This document shows positions 17,939 to 27,669 of a DNA stretch of 64,000 bases, piece after piece. The DNA lies in contig CAZDRI010000006.1 in assembly GCA_964508055.1 (NCBI GenBank), positions 7,623 to 71,622 on the forward strand, written 5' to 3'. The notes beneath the pieces are model-generated. The model was not told where the DNA came from. It ran no database searches and worked only from the letters and a program-made list of their open reading frames with translations. This stretch comes from CAZDRI01 sp964508055. GTDB taxonomy: Bacteria > Pseudomonadota > Gammaproteobacteria > PS1 > Pseudothioglobaceae. The position numbers were made by a program, and so were the translations under genes. Numbering within the stretch: the first letter of the stretch is position 1; every line of letters starts with the position of its first letter.

Positions 17939-18111
17939 AGGCAAATTCTAACTATAACATCATCGGTGTTGACTAATATTTGATATGTGTATCCAATACA
18001 TATTACACTTGTATCTTAAATATCAATGTAAATAATCAAGTTTTAATTTTATTAGATTTATACAGATATTTTTAAGAGGTAATACGAGAGAAAAAAGAGG
18101 TATATAATAAG

Positions 18112-18660
18112 TTAAGACTTATTTTTAGTTAAATTATTAACACTCTCTTTTAGTTTTTCAAAAGCCTTTGGGGCTTGGATTTCAATCATTTGCTGAGCAA
18201 TCCATTTTTTATCTTTTTCACTTACAATTTCTTTAATTTTCTCACCAAAATAACATAAAAAATTATTGTTAGGTTCTCCATCCATAAAATCAAATTTTGA
18301 ATAATGCTCAGTGCGCTTGTTAAAAGTTTGTAAAAAATCTAAATAATATTCACCTTCTGCCATATCTGCTGCTTTATTTTCTTGGAAATGTTGGGCAGAG
18401 TACTTTGCTAATTGAACGATAATTTTTTTTCTGCCTTCAAATTCAAACTTATCAACAATCAATCTATCAGTACACTGTATTAGAAAATATAAGTATTCAG
18501 CAATAATAGCAAATACTTCTGGCTTTTTAAGATAAAAATCTTCATTTATTAAATCCTCAATCGCATCTTTAGCAATACGCCAATTTATAAAAGCTATCGC
18601 ACTACTTATGTCACTTATGGATCTGGATTTTTTCTTATACCACTTATTTCTAATTAACAT
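18112..18660 (-). CDS. Uncharacterised, probably conserved helical protein
   Basis: A 182-residue, apparently all-helical soluble protein without signal or membrane segment. It begins with a basic patch (NKWYKKKSRS), has a hydrophobic central helix AIIAEYLYFLIQCTDRL and an acidic/aromatic stretch around residues 115-140, and ends in charged helices. I recall similar proteins of unknown function in sulfur-oxidising and related proteobacteria but cannot name a family. It lies 6 bases after the rhodanese gene on the same strand, so the two are probably co-transcribed. No function is assigned. Confidence 0.65.
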   Translation of the reverse strand: MLIRNKWYKKKSRSISDISSAIAFINWRIAKDAIEDLINEDFYLKKPEVFAIIAEYLYFLIQCTDRLIVDKFEFEGRKKIIVQLAKYSAQHFQENKAADMAEGEYYLDFLQTFNKRTEHYSKFDFMDGEPNNNFLCYFGEKIKEIVSEKDKKWIAQQMIEIQAPKAFEKLKESVNNLTKNKS

Positions 18661-18666
18661 ACAATT

Positions 18667-18957
18667 TCACAAACAGTAATTTTTGTAAGAACCTAAATCA
18701 TAAACATTATCATAACCCATTTGATTTAAATATTTTTTAGCAATACTAGATCTATGTCCTGTTACACAATACAAAATTATAGGAGTTTTATCAGAAATTA
18801 AATTTTCAGCATTTGCAATAAATTGTAATGGGATATTGATAGCATCTGGCAGGGCTCCTTGGCTAAATTCAAATTCAGAGCGAACATCAATAAGTTGAGC
18901 ATTATTTTCAAATAACATTTTGCACATTTTCTCATATGAAATATTATCGTTTAACAT
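18667..18957 (-). CDS. Single-domain rhodanese-like protein
   Basis: A 96-residue single rhodanese domain. The opening substrate-side motif LIDVRSEFEFSQG (about 17-29) and the active-site loop CVTGHRS with the nucleophilic cysteine (about 73-79) are both visible, so it should be able to carry persulfide sulfur. There is no signal peptide; it is cytosolic. It is 54 bases from and divergent to serS, and leads a two-gene unit with the uncharacterised 182-residue protein. The acceptor is unknown. Confidence 0.88.
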   Translation of the reverse strand: MLNDNISYEKMCKMLFENNAQLIDVRSEFEFSQGALPDAINIPLQFIANAENLISDKTPIILYCVTGHRSSIAKKYLNQMGYDNVYDLGSYKNYCL

Positions 18958-19011
18958 AGTATAATTCTATTTATATTTACAAAATTTATATTAGAAAATT
19001 ATTATATACTT

Positions 19012-20310
19012 ATGTTAGAAATAAAGCAATTAAGAGAAAATATTGAAAGCATTTCAATAAAGCTTAAAAGACGTGGTTTTAGCTTGGATGTAGAAAGTTT
19101 TAATAGCTTAGAAAATGAGCGTAAAAAACTGCAAGTAAAAATGCAAGATATGCAAAATCAAAGTAATATTCAAGCAAAAAATATCGGTCAAGCAAAAGCA
19201 AAGGGTGAAAATATTGCTAATCTTTTAGCATCTATAAAAGACTTAAAGAGTAGTTTATATGAGATAAAAAATAAGCTTGATACTATTCAAAATAATATTA
19301 ATAAAATATTATTAAATACTCCTAATATTCCTCATGAATCTGTGCCAGAAGGTACTTCAGAAGATGATAATGTTGAGGTTATGAAATGGGGTGAAAAACC
19401 TATATTTAATTTTGATATTAAAGACCATGCTGATTTAGGTGAAGCCAATTCTAAATTAGATTTTAATTCTGCGGCTAAAATTTCAGGTGCAAGATTTACT
19501 GTTATTAAAGGAGATTTAGCAAAATTACATAGAATACTTATTCAATTTATGCTTGATGTTCATATCAATAAACATAATTACACAGAGGTTTATGTTCCAT
19601 ACTTAGTAAATAGTTCATCACTTACAGGGACCGGACAATTACCTAAATTTGAACAAGATTTATTTAAAACCTTTTTAGATAGTGAGAAAAAAGATGAAAA
19701 AAAACCTCTTTATCTTATCCCAACAGCAGAAGTTCCTGTTACTAATTTAGTAAGAGATATGATACTAAATAGTGAGGATTTCCCATTAAAATTTGTAGCT
19801 CATACTCCTTGTTTTAGAAGTGAAGCAGGCTCTTATGGCAGAGACACTCGTGGTCTGATTCGCCAGCATCAGTTTGAAAAAGTAGAATTAGTACAAATTG
19901 TTAAAGCAGAAGATTCTTATGACACTTTAGAAGAATTAACTGCTAATGCTGAATATATATTACAGGCACTAAACTTACACTATAGAAAAGTAGCTTTAGC
20001 AGCTGGTGATTTAGGTTTTTCGTCAGCTAAAACATATGATTTAGAAGTATGGATGCCTGGACAAAATGCTTATAGAGAAATATCATCTTGTAGTAATTTT
20101 GAAGACTTTCAAGCAAGGAGAATGCAGGCTAGATACAAAAATAAAAAAGATTCAAAAACAAAATTAGTCCATACTTTAAATGGCTCTGGTCTTGCTGTTG
20201 GTAGAACACTGGTTGCCATTATGGAAAACTATCAACAAGCTGATAATAGCATTAAAATACCTGAAGTTTTAAAACCATATATGAACGGAATAGAAAAAAT
20301 AAATATATAG
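19012..20310 (+). CDS. serS: Seryl-tRNA synthetase
   Basis: A 432-residue class II synthetase charging tRNA-Ser and tRNA-Sec. An N-terminal coiled-coil arm (about 25-105) is followed by the catalytic core with the LIPTAEVPVTN segment, motif 2 (about 265-285, TPCFRSEAGSYGRDTRGL) and motif 3 near the C-terminus (NGSGLAVGRTLVAIMEN). Length and motif order are normal. It stands alone between the divergent rhodanese unit and the convergent tldD. Confidence 0.97.
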   Translation: MLEIKQLRENIESISIKLKRRGFSLDVESFNSLENERKKLQVKMQDMQNQSNIQAKNIGQAKAKGENIANLLASIKDLKSSLYEIKNKLDTIQNNINKILLNTPNIPHESVPEGTSEDDNVEVMKWGEKPIFNFDIKDHADLGEANSKLDFNSAAKISGARFTVIKGDLAKLHRILIQFMLDVHINKHNYTEVYVPYLVNSSSLTGTGQLPKFEQDLFKTFLDSEKKDEKKPLYLIPTAEVPVTNLVRDMILNSEDFPLKFVAHTPCFRSEAGSYGRDTRGLIRQHQFEKVELVQIVKAEDSYDTLEELTANAEYILQALNLHYRKVALAAGDLGFSSAKTYDLEVWMPGQNAYREISSCSNFEDFQARRMQARYKNKKDSKTKLVHTLNGSGLAVGRTLVAIMENYQQADNSIKIPEVLKPYMNGIEKINI

Positions 20311-20314
20311 GCTG

Positions 20315-20449
20315 GTGACCAGATATAAAAATTATATAATTGTATTTTTTCTAACTTTTATAGTTGTATTTGCTTGGTTCTTGCGTTTTGAGGATTATTT
20401 TATTTGGTCTAAATTTGAGTTCCGCCTACTGTTAAATTATCAACTTTAA
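20315..20449 (+). CDS. Possible 44-residue membrane peptide after serS
   Basis: A short open frame starts with GTG five bases after the serS stop and runs 44 codons. It encodes a basic N-terminus, one strongly hydrophobic stretch (about residues 7-23) and a charged, aromatic tail. Its last 41 bases overlap the 3' end of tldD on the other strand. There is no clear ribosome-binding site, so it could depend on coupling to serS. It may equally be chance in an AT-rich gap. Confidence 0.25.
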   Translation: MTRYKNYIIVFFLTFIVVFAWFLRFEDYFIWSKFEFRLLLNYQL

Positions 20450-21824
20450 CACTTGGTTGACCTACTCCTACAGGCACAGATTGACCGTCTTTACCGCACA
20501 TTCCAACACCATAATCTAAACGCAAGTCATTACCAACCATAGATATTTTATGCAATACTTCATCTCCAGAGCCAATGATAGTAGCTCCTTTTATAGGGTG
20601 GATAATTTTACCTTTTTTAATCAAATAAGCTTCATTTGCAGAAAATACAAACTTACCTGAAGTTATATCTACTTGTCCACCACCAAAATTAGCTGCATAT
20701 ATACCATTATCTACACTTTTAATCATCTCATCTAAACTAGACTTACCCGACAACATATAAGTATTAGTCATTCTCGGGATAGGAAGAGATGCGTAAGATT
20801 CTCTTCTACCATTACCAGTTGATTTTGTGCCCATTAATTTAGCATTTAATTTATCTTGCATATAATTTTTTAAAATACCTTTTTCTATTAAGACTGTATT
20901 TTGAGTAGGGTTACCTTCATCATCAATATTCAAACTGCCCCTACGGTTAGCTATGGTGCCATTATCAACTATTGTGCATAATTTACTTGCAACTTTTTCG
21001 CCCATTTTATTGCTAAAGACTGAACTTCCTTTACGATTAAAATCCCCTTCTAATCCATGCCCTATAGCCTCATGCAATAATACTCCTGGCCAGCCCGGAC
21101 CTAAAATAACACTCATAGAGCCTGCTGGAGCTGGTTTACTATTTAAAGATACGATAGCTTGTCTTAGTGCTTCTTCTGCATAAAATTTATCTAGATGATT
21201 ATCAATAAAATAGCGATAATCATATCTCCCACCTCCACCAGAGGATGCACTTTTGATAATAGCTTTATCTTCAACAATTACATTAACACTAATTCCAACC
21301 ATTGGGCGAAAGTCTTCTTCAAAAGTAGAATCGCTGCCTGCAATAACTACTTGCGAATAATTACCCATAAGAGTTGCTGTTACTTGTTTTACTCGTTTGT
21401 CCTTTCTAGCAATATTATTTATATTTCTAAGTAGTGATATTTTCTCTAAAGTTGATATGCTATCTAATGGATTTTGGCTATTATGTTTATTATGATAGTT
21501 TTTTGTAACAAAAGATTTGCTAGCTTTATTTTGTCCTTGCCTTGCGATTGCTTTTGCAAATTTTATTGATTTCTCTATTGACGGCACACTCAACTCATCA
21601 GAGTATGCAAATCCTGTTTTTTCACCGCTAATCGCTCTTGTGCCAACTCCATGATTAATATTATATGAGCCTCTTTTAACTACTCCATCTTCTAAAACCC
21701 ATGATTCACTTATATCATATTGAAAATACAAATCGGCATAATCAATAGTATTAGAGTGAAGCTTTGCTAAAAAATTAGAAATTGTATTTTCATTAATATT
21801 ATGTAAATCTAGTATTTTTAACAT
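20409..21824 (-). CDS. tldD: Metalloprotease TldD
   Basis: A 471-residue cytosolic zinc protease subunit that normally works with TldE/PmbA on small peptides (microcin B17 maturation, CcdA turnover in E. coli). The zinc motif HEAIGHGLEGD (about 255-265) is intact. Other family features are the N-terminal DLYFQYD strand, GYTDS-like SGEKTGFAYSD segment and the C-terminal GMCGKDGQSVPVGVGQPS. It starts immediately after the yhdP stop codon, so the two are co-transcribed, as in other gammaproteobacteria. pmbA is not in the window. Confidence 0.95.
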   Translation of the reverse strand: MLKILDLHNINENTISNFLAKLHSNTIDYADLYFQYDISESWVLEDGVVKRGSYNINHGVGTRAISGEKTGFAYSDELSVPSIEKSIKFAKAIARQGQNKASKSFVTKNYHNKHNSQNPLDSISTLEKISLLRNINNIARKDKRVKQVTATLMGNYSQVVIAGSDSTFEEDFRPMVGISVNVIVEDKAIIKSASSGGGGRYDYRYFIDNHLDKFYAEEALRQAIVSLNSKPAPAGSMSVILGPGWPGVLLHEAIGHGLEGDFNRKGSSVFSNKMGEKVASKLCTIVDNGTIANRRGSLNIDDEGNPTQNTVLIEKGILKNYMQDKLNAKLMGTKSTGNGRRESYASLPIPRMTNTYMLSGKSSLDEMIKSVDNGIYAANFGGGQVDITSGKFVFSANEAYLIKKGKIIHPIKGATIIGSGDEVLHKISMVGNDLRLDYGVGMCGKDGQSVPVGVGQPSVKVDNLTVGGTQI

Positions 21825-24710
21825 TTATTCTATTACAGGATTGTCCCAAGGACCTGTTATTTTATATTCAAAATCAATAATTCTATCAACTGTTTTTTTC
21901 ATAATTTTACCGCCAAGTAAAAACTCATCAATAGTCCATATCCCAAGACCTGCTAGACCTCCTCCTAACAAAAAACTTGTTACTGGTAATGCAGAAGATG
22001 TTTTAGGTCTAACAACAGCATCATAGTTAAAACTTTTGTTAGCCAAATCACTATATCCCCCAATAGTAATATCGCTTGACTTGCTTTCTAATTTAAAGCT
22101 TTTCATTATAGCTAAAGCTCTAGATAAATTGATTTTTGCTGATATTTTATCGTATTGAAAACCTTTAGCAAAAATATCATCTAAATCAAATTTTATATAA
22201 TCTTTTAACGATCTAATATTTAGGAGAGATAATAATTTAGCAAATGGATTTCCTTCATCAGTAAATGAGCCTTCCTTAATATCAAAATTTAAATTACCAT
22301 TAATATCCTTTAATTTGACTTGCCATGGTTTGCAAGGACAAGATAGAATACCTTTAATTTTAGTTTTGCCTTTATCCGCACTAACTTTAATGTCAAATTT
22401 TTTTAAAATACCTGCTAACTCATCAGAATATAAGCCAAAATCAATTTCAAATTCTGAGTCTGACCATTTTCCAACAAAATCAATATTAAAGTCTTTGTCT
22501 TTAATTGTGCCTTTGGTTATTTTTAAATATTCATCTTGTTTATTAAATTTAGCAAAAACACTTCCTAATTCTTTGCCATTTAATAAAACATTATCAATTA
22601 CTAAGTCAAAATTATACAAATCTTTAGGAGATAGCTTTATATCACTGTCATTTTTATTTTCTACTAGTTTTGATAAATTTAGTTTTTTCAACTTTATCTT
22701 GGCAGTGTTATTAATATAGTTATAAGGCAATATTAAACTACCATCTACAATATTATTAGAAAAAATAACATTTAGTAGATTATCATCCATACTTGTGATT
22801 TCTGAGCTAAATTGTTTAGAATTAATCACTGTTTTAAAATTATTTTTGTCTTTAAAATCTAAATCAAAATTAGAGTTTATTTTATTAAAGCTAAACTCTC
22901 CATTAGCCTTTATATGCTCTTTTTTATTATCATAGCTAACTTTTGATTTAAAGTCTTTAATAGTAGAAAAATCATTATAAAATTTTAACTCTTTTATATT
23001 AATATCAAAAAAGTTAGGTAAATCATTTAAAAATAAGTTTATATTTTGTTTTTTAGTAGTAAATAAATTTTTTAAATCTAAATATTCAATGTCTAATTTC
23101 CAGGGATTTTTTTTAGCATCTTTAGAAAAAATAAGATTTCCATTTGCAAATTTGCTGAAAAAGTCAGCACTCCATAAATCATTGCCTTGTAAATAAATAT
23201 TTGCCTTTAATAACTTAGAATTAAGGTTTATGTTTAGACTTTCTTTTTCACTAAAAGATAAATCAAAATTATGCGGCATCTCTCTAAAATACCCTTCTCC
23301 AGTTGCAGTTAATTTGCCTTGATAATATTTAACTGTAGCGTTTAGATTATCAACATTAATACCGGTGTCTTTAATTGATAGTTTATTACTTCTAAATTTG
23401 CCTGCTATGTCAATTATAGACTCTTTATTATCATGTCTGCTTGTGGGTATAAAAAGTTTCACAGCTATATCTCCAATGCCAGATATGTTTAGGTCTTCAA
23501 TATTGCTACCAATATCTTCGTATAAGGCATCGTTCTTTAAAAATTGTAATACTTTTTTGCTATCTATTAAAGTCCTAGCGTTTATCTCAACAACTGGTTT
23601 TTTTGTCATTATATTAGGTATTACAACTTGAGCATCTTTAAAGCCTATTTTGTCAATATCACCATTTGCATTAACAACTAACTTTTCATTTTTAATACTT
23701 ATTGTGCCGTTTAAGTTTTTAATGTTTGGCCACTTGTTATGAAAGTTTAATTCATTATTTCTTATCAAAATATCAAAGTTAAAATTATTTTTATTAGTAT
23801 TAATAAATGGCAATTCTGTTAAGTTGCCTGATAACAAAAAAATAACTTGCTCTATATCTCCTGCAATAAAAGCATTTTTTAACCAATTTGCTGCTGTTTG
23901 GTTTATTACTTTATCAGGGACATAATTTTTAAGATTTTGACTCTTAATGTTATGTGCTAAACCAGTTAAGTAAATAATATTTCCTTTCAAATTATAAGTA
24001 AGATTTGCTGTTAAATTTACATCATTATTTTTTATATAAATATCATTAATCTTAATGATATTCATATCGTTAAAATCAAATTTTGCACCTAAATTAAAAT
24101 TTGGTATTGGTTGCGAGAATATTTTTTGAAACCCTAAAAACTGGTCATTAAGTTTTATATTAGCTGTATTGTTATTAATAATTAACGATGAGCTCTTAAT
24201 GTGATAGGTCTTATCAAAAATTAAATATATATCGTCTATTTTAATATCTATATTGGGTATTATTGCTATGGGGTTATTAGCTAGATTTAATTTATTCAAA
24301 ATAACTTCCCATGTATTTTCAATATTTTTACTAAAATTTAACTTAACATTTTTAATATATATATTTTCTATATCTCTTTTTCTTGTGATAAGGTCAATAA
24401 AATTAACATTTGCTTTTATATTACCAACTGCAACCAGTTGTTTTTTACTATCTATAGTGCTGAATTTAACATTAGAAATATTCAGCATTAAATCTTTTTT
24501 ATTAAATTCAAAATATACTTTATCAAGACTGACATCTAGTTCTGTAAACTTTTCTAATTCATTGATAATAGGTTGTTTTAAATAATTAGAAAAAAAAACT
24601 AAAAATATTATTAATGATATTAATAGTAATAAAAACAAAGTACTAACAATTAAACTTGTCTTAATCAAAAAAGTTTTGTTTAGTAATGTTTGTATACCTT
24701 TTTTTAACAT
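21825..24710 (-). CDS. yhdP: YhdP-like AsmA-family envelope protein
   Basis: A 961-residue protein with one N-terminal membrane anchor (about 14-40) and a long beta-rich periplasmic body. The repeating short strand pattern and a DUF3971/AsmA-like C-terminus, ending in DFEYKITGPWDNPVIE, mark the YhdP branch of bridge-like lipid-transfer proteins thought to move phospholipid to the outer membrane. It is shorter than E. coli YhdP (roughly 1,260 residues). Being directly upstream of tldD is the usual context. The family is secure; the YhdP branch rests on this context and the C-terminus. Confidence 0.85.
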   Translation of the reverse strand: MLKKGIQTLLNKTFLIKTSLIVSTLFLLLLISLIIFLVFFSNYLKQPIINELEKFTELDVSLDKVYFEFNKKDLMLNISNVKFSTIDSKKQLVAVGNIKANVNFIDLITRKRDIENIYIKNVKLNFSKNIENTWEVILNKLNLANNPIAIIPNIDIKIDDIYLIFDKTYHIKSSSLIINNNTANIKLNDQFLGFQKIFSQPIPNFNLGAKFDFNDMNIIKINDIYIKNNDVNLTANLTYNLKGNIIYLTGLAHNIKSQNLKNYVPDKVINQTAANWLKNAFIAGDIEQVIFLLSGNLTELPFINTNKNNFNFDILIRNNELNFHNKWPNIKNLNGTISIKNEKLVVNANGDIDKIGFKDAQVVIPNIMTKKPVVEINARTLIDSKKVLQFLKNDALYEDIGSNIEDLNISGIGDIAVKLFIPTSRHDNKESIIDIAGKFRSNKLSIKDTGINVDNLNATVKYYQGKLTATGEGYFREMPHNFDLSFSEKESLNINLNSKLLKANIYLQGNDLWSADFFSKFANGNLIFSKDAKKNPWKLDIEYLDLKNLFTTKKQNINLFLNDLPNFFDINIKELKFYNDFSTIKDFKSKVSYDNKKEHIKANGEFSFNKINSNFDLDFKDKNNFKTVINSKQFSSEITSMDDNLLNVIFSNNIVDGSLILPYNYINNTAKIKLKKLNLSKLVENKNDSDIKLSPKDLYNFDLVIDNVLLNGKELGSVFAKFNKQDEYLKITKGTIKDKDFNIDFVGKWSDSEFEIDFGLYSDELAGILKKFDIKVSADKGKTKIKGILSCPCKPWQVKLKDINGNLNFDIKEGSFTDEGNPFAKLLSLLNIRSLKDYIKFDLDDIFAKGFQYDKISAKINLSRALAIMKSFKLESKSSDITIGGYSDLANKSFNYDAVVRPKTSSALPVTSFLLGGGLAGLGIWTIDEFLLGGKIMKKTVDRIIDFEYKITGPWDNPVIE

Positions 24711-24794
24711 ATATTTAAAATGAAATTAATTATCTTATATAATTTATCCTTTAATTCTATATTGTAATCATAATTTTCACATTTAAGGCGGTTT

Positions 24795-25256
24795 ATGAGT
24801 AAAGAAAAAAACTATTTTAAATTAAGTATATTAGGATTTATAGCTGTATTTATTTTAATATTATTAATTGGTTCAATTTTTAATAATATAATTTCTAAAA
24901 GTTACAAAACTCATGCAACAGATATTAGAAAAATAATAAAACCAATAGGTAATATATACACTAAAACTTCAACTACTAAAATAACTAAAAAGAAAACTGT
25001 TGCTAAGGTAAAGATTCGTAAAGGTAAAGATATATACAATGCTTTTTGCAGTGCTTGCCATTCGGTAGGTATTGCCAACGCTCCAAAACTTAATAATAAA
25101 TCTGATTGGCAAGTTAGACTAAAACAAGGTATCAATGCTTTATTAATGTCAGCTAAAAAAGGTAAAAATGCTATGCCCCCAAAAGGCACATGTGCTGATT
25201 GTTCTGGTTCTGAGTTAAAATCTGCTATAGAATTTATGACTTCAGATTTAAAATAA
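24795..25256 (+). CDS. Membrane-anchored monohaem c-type cytochrome (c5-like)
   Basis: A 153-residue protein with an uncleaved N-terminal membrane helix (about 10-34), a lysine/threonine-rich linker (35-75) and a cytochrome c domain. Haem attachment is CSACH (about 88-92), the likely axial methionine lies in NAMPPKG (about 123-129), and a CADC pair (about 131-134) fits the extra disulfide of cytochrome c5. It would carry electrons in the periplasm towards an oxidase or other terminal enzyme. An AAGGCGG ribosome site precedes the ATG by six bases. It is a single-gene unit. Confidence 0.9.
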   Translation: MSKEKNYFKLSILGFIAVFILILLIGSIFNNIISKSYKTHATDIRKIIKPIGNIYTKTSTTKITKKKTVAKVKIRKGKDIYNAFCSACHSVGIANAPKLNNKSDWQVRLKQGINALLMSAKKGKNAMPPKGTCADCSGSELKSAIEFMTSDLK

Positions 25257-25298
25257 AAAATCAATTAATTATGATAGATAATAAGTCTAAACTGTAAT

Positions 25299-26042
25299 TT
25301 ATTGTAATTTAATGCTTTTTATTTCTTGTTCTTCAGCTATGAAAATAGACTTTGATAATATTAAAAATAAAGCTGAAGATATACCAGCAGTGCCAAAAAC
25401 CATACACATAACCATAATTTGATACCTAGCAGCTATTAAGGGCTCAACCCCTGCTAAAATCTGTCCAGTCATCATACCGGGTATGGAAACTAAACCCACA
25501 GCAAATAAAGAATTTATTATTGGTATTAATGATGCCTGATAGGCATCTTTTCTAGCTGTAATAAAATCTACCCCTCTTGAAATTTCTGAATTTAGTCGCT
25601 CCGCTGCTAAACTTACACTATTCATAGAATTTGCAAAAATCATACCTGCAAGTGGAATCATATATTGTGGTAGATACCAGGGGCTTAAATCTAATACTCC
25701 TTTAGTTACTAATAATAAAGTAATGCTACCGCCAATAAAAATTGCAATAAAGGCATTCTTAAACAAAACTATGCGTTTTTGCCTGATAACACCTAATGCA
25801 ATCCAACTTGATACAATAATCATAATCATTAGTATTATTAATACAATACCACCGCTGTTTAAATTAAAAATAAAATTTAAAAAATATCCAATTATTAATA
25901 ATTGAGCTAACATCCTTCCTATAGCATAGGTGGCATTAACAAAATTTAAAGACCATTTATATAAGATAAATATTATTGCTATAACTGGTATGAAAGCTAT
26001 AGCTAGATTTAATAATGGTATGATTTGCATAGCATCATTCAT
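25299..26042 (-). CDS. fetB: FetB/UPF0014-type membrane transporter
   Basis: A 247-residue protein with about seven hydrophobic helices. The family segment SVSLAAERLNSEISRG (about 142-157) and the following block IPGMMTGQILAGVEP (about 188-202) are characteristic of UPF0014/FetB permeases. E. coli FetAB exports iron and protects from peroxide stress. The partner ATPase FetA would be expected next to it but is not in the window, so the protein either uses a distant ATPase or acts differently. Identity of family is strong; the substrate is inferred. Confidence 0.88.
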   Translation of the reverse strand: MNDAMQIIPLLNLAIAFIPVIAIIFILYKWSLNFVNATYAIGRMLAQLLIIGYFLNFIFNLNSGGIVLIILMIMIIVSSWIALGVIRQKRIVLFKNAFIAIFIGGSITLLLVTKGVLDLSPWYLPQYMIPLAGMIFANSMNSVSLAAERLNSEISRGVDFITARKDAYQASLIPIINSLFAVGLVSIPGMMTGQILAGVEPLIAARYQIMVMCMVFGTAGISSALFLILSKSIFIAEEQEIKSIKLQ

Positions 26043-26196
26043 ATAAGGATTATTGGTTTTGTAAAATATGTTTTTTATTTTACAGCATCTTTAATTAAGT
26101 AATTAATTTGAAAGTACAAGGTAAATTTATATTTATTCTTTACCAAGTTGCTACTCAATTACCTAATCAAGTTCTTTTAAAAGTTTAGTGTAAAAC

Positions 26197-27537
26197 TTAA
26201 AATATATAAGATAATGCTTCATGTAAATAAGAGACAGGAGCTATTTCTAAGCCTTTTATATTTTCTTTAGGACAATTATCTTTAGGTATTATAGCTTTGC
26301 TAAAACCATGTTTTTGAGCTTCTTTTAATCTCTCTTGTCCATTATATACTGGCCTTATTTCTCCAGTTAGACCTATCTCTCCAAAAGCCACTAAGTTTTT
26401 AGCTATTGTTTGATTTCTTATACTAGATATTACTGCTAATATTACTGCTAAATCTATGGCTGTTTCGTTTATTTTAATTCCTCCCACAACATTAATAAAA
26501 ACATCTTGGTCCATTGTTACAATGCCGCCATGTTTATGCAATATTGCAAGTTGTAAGATAAGTCTATTTTGCTCTATTCCCACGCAAACTCTTCTAGTCT
26601 GTATATTTGTCTTATCTACTAATGCTTGAATTTCTACCAATAATGACTTTGAGCCTTGTTTAATAACTGTAACAATACTGCCTGGTGTTTTTTTTGCACT
26701 TCTATTAAGAAAAATAGCTGATGGATTTTTTACTTGTTTTAAACCAGTATCACTCATAGCAAAAATACTTAATTCATTAACTGTGCCAAAACGATTTTTT
26801 ACTGCACGAATAACTCTATACCTATCACTACTATCCCCTTCAAAATAAAGCACAACATCAACCATATGTTCTAAAATTCTTGGTCCTGCTATAGTTCCAT
26901 CTTTAGTCATATGTCCGATAAGCAATAAAGTGGTATTTGTTATTTTGCAATATTTACTTAATTCTAAAGAACAATTTCTAACTTGAGATACTGAACCTGG
27001 CACAGATTGTGATGTTAAACTTTCCATTGTTTGTATAGAATCAATAACCATTACTTTAGGTTTAATTTTTTTAGCAAGGCTTATTATTTTGTCAATTTTA
27101 GTTTCACTTATTAATAATATATCTTCATTTATATTAAGTCGTTTAGCTCTACTACTGATTTGCTCACTTGACTCTTCTCCACTTATATAAAAAGTGGAAT
27201 ATTTTTTATTAATATTTGCTAAACACTGAAGTATCAAAGTTGATTTGCCTATACCTGGACTACCTCCAATCAATACTACAGAACCTGGAATTAGACCTCC
27301 TCCCAAAGTTTTATTTAATTCACTAAAACCAGTAGTTATGCGAGATGAGCCTTCTAAATCTGTTGAGGTTAATTTTTGAACTTTTGACTCTGGTAAGTCT
27401 TTTAAAGAATCAGATATATTATCTACTATCGCTTCTTCTAAACTATTCCAGCTATTGCATTTTGAACATTGTCCTTGCCATTGTAAATGGCTGGCTCCGC
27501 ATTGTGTGCAAATAAATTGTATTTTATTTTTAGTCAT
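26197..27537 (-). CDS. radA: DNA repair protein RadA (Sms)
   Basis: A 446-residue RecA-like helicase/branch-migration protein. An N-terminal C4 zinc finger (CTQCG ... CSKC, about 10-27) leads to an ATPase core with Walker A GGSPGIGKST (about 90-99), the RadA-specific KNRFG motif (about 246-250) and a C-terminal Lon-like domain (about 285-446). All hallmark parts are present and the length is normal. It stands alone. Confidence 0.96.
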   Translation of the reverse strand: MTKNKIQFICTQCGASHLQWQGQCSKCNSWNSLEEAIVDNISDSLKDLPESKVQKLTSTDLEGSSRITTGFSELNKTLGGGLIPGSVVLIGGSPGIGKSTLILQCLANINKKYSTFYISGEESSEQISSRAKRLNINEDILLISETKIDKIISLAKKIKPKVMVIDSIQTMESLTSQSVPGSVSQVRNCSLELSKYCKITNTTLLLIGHMTKDGTIAGPRILEHMVDVVLYFEGDSSDRYRVIRAVKNRFGTVNELSIFAMSDTGLKQVKNPSAIFLNRSAKKTPGSIVTVIKQGSKSLLVEIQALVDKTNIQTRRVCVGIEQNRLILQLAILHKHGGIVTMDQDVFINVVGGIKINETAIDLAVILAVISSIRNQTIAKNLVAFGEIGLTGEIRPVYNGQERLKEAQKHGFSKAIIPKDNCPKENIKGLEIAPVSYLHEALSYIF

Positions 27538-27669
27538 TAATTTATTATAAGTGCTTATATATTAGTTACAATTATGATTTGAACTTAGCTGATATTTATT
27601 ATGTTTTTAGATAAAAATTAAAAAAATTACAAAGATAGAAGTTTATGATTATAAGTATTTTTTAATAGT

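Noticed and set aside
17939..18111. Possible oriC after dnaA
   Set aside because: AT-rich with a small palindrome (ATATGTGTAT with ATACATAT) but no DnaA-box cluster was found by eye.
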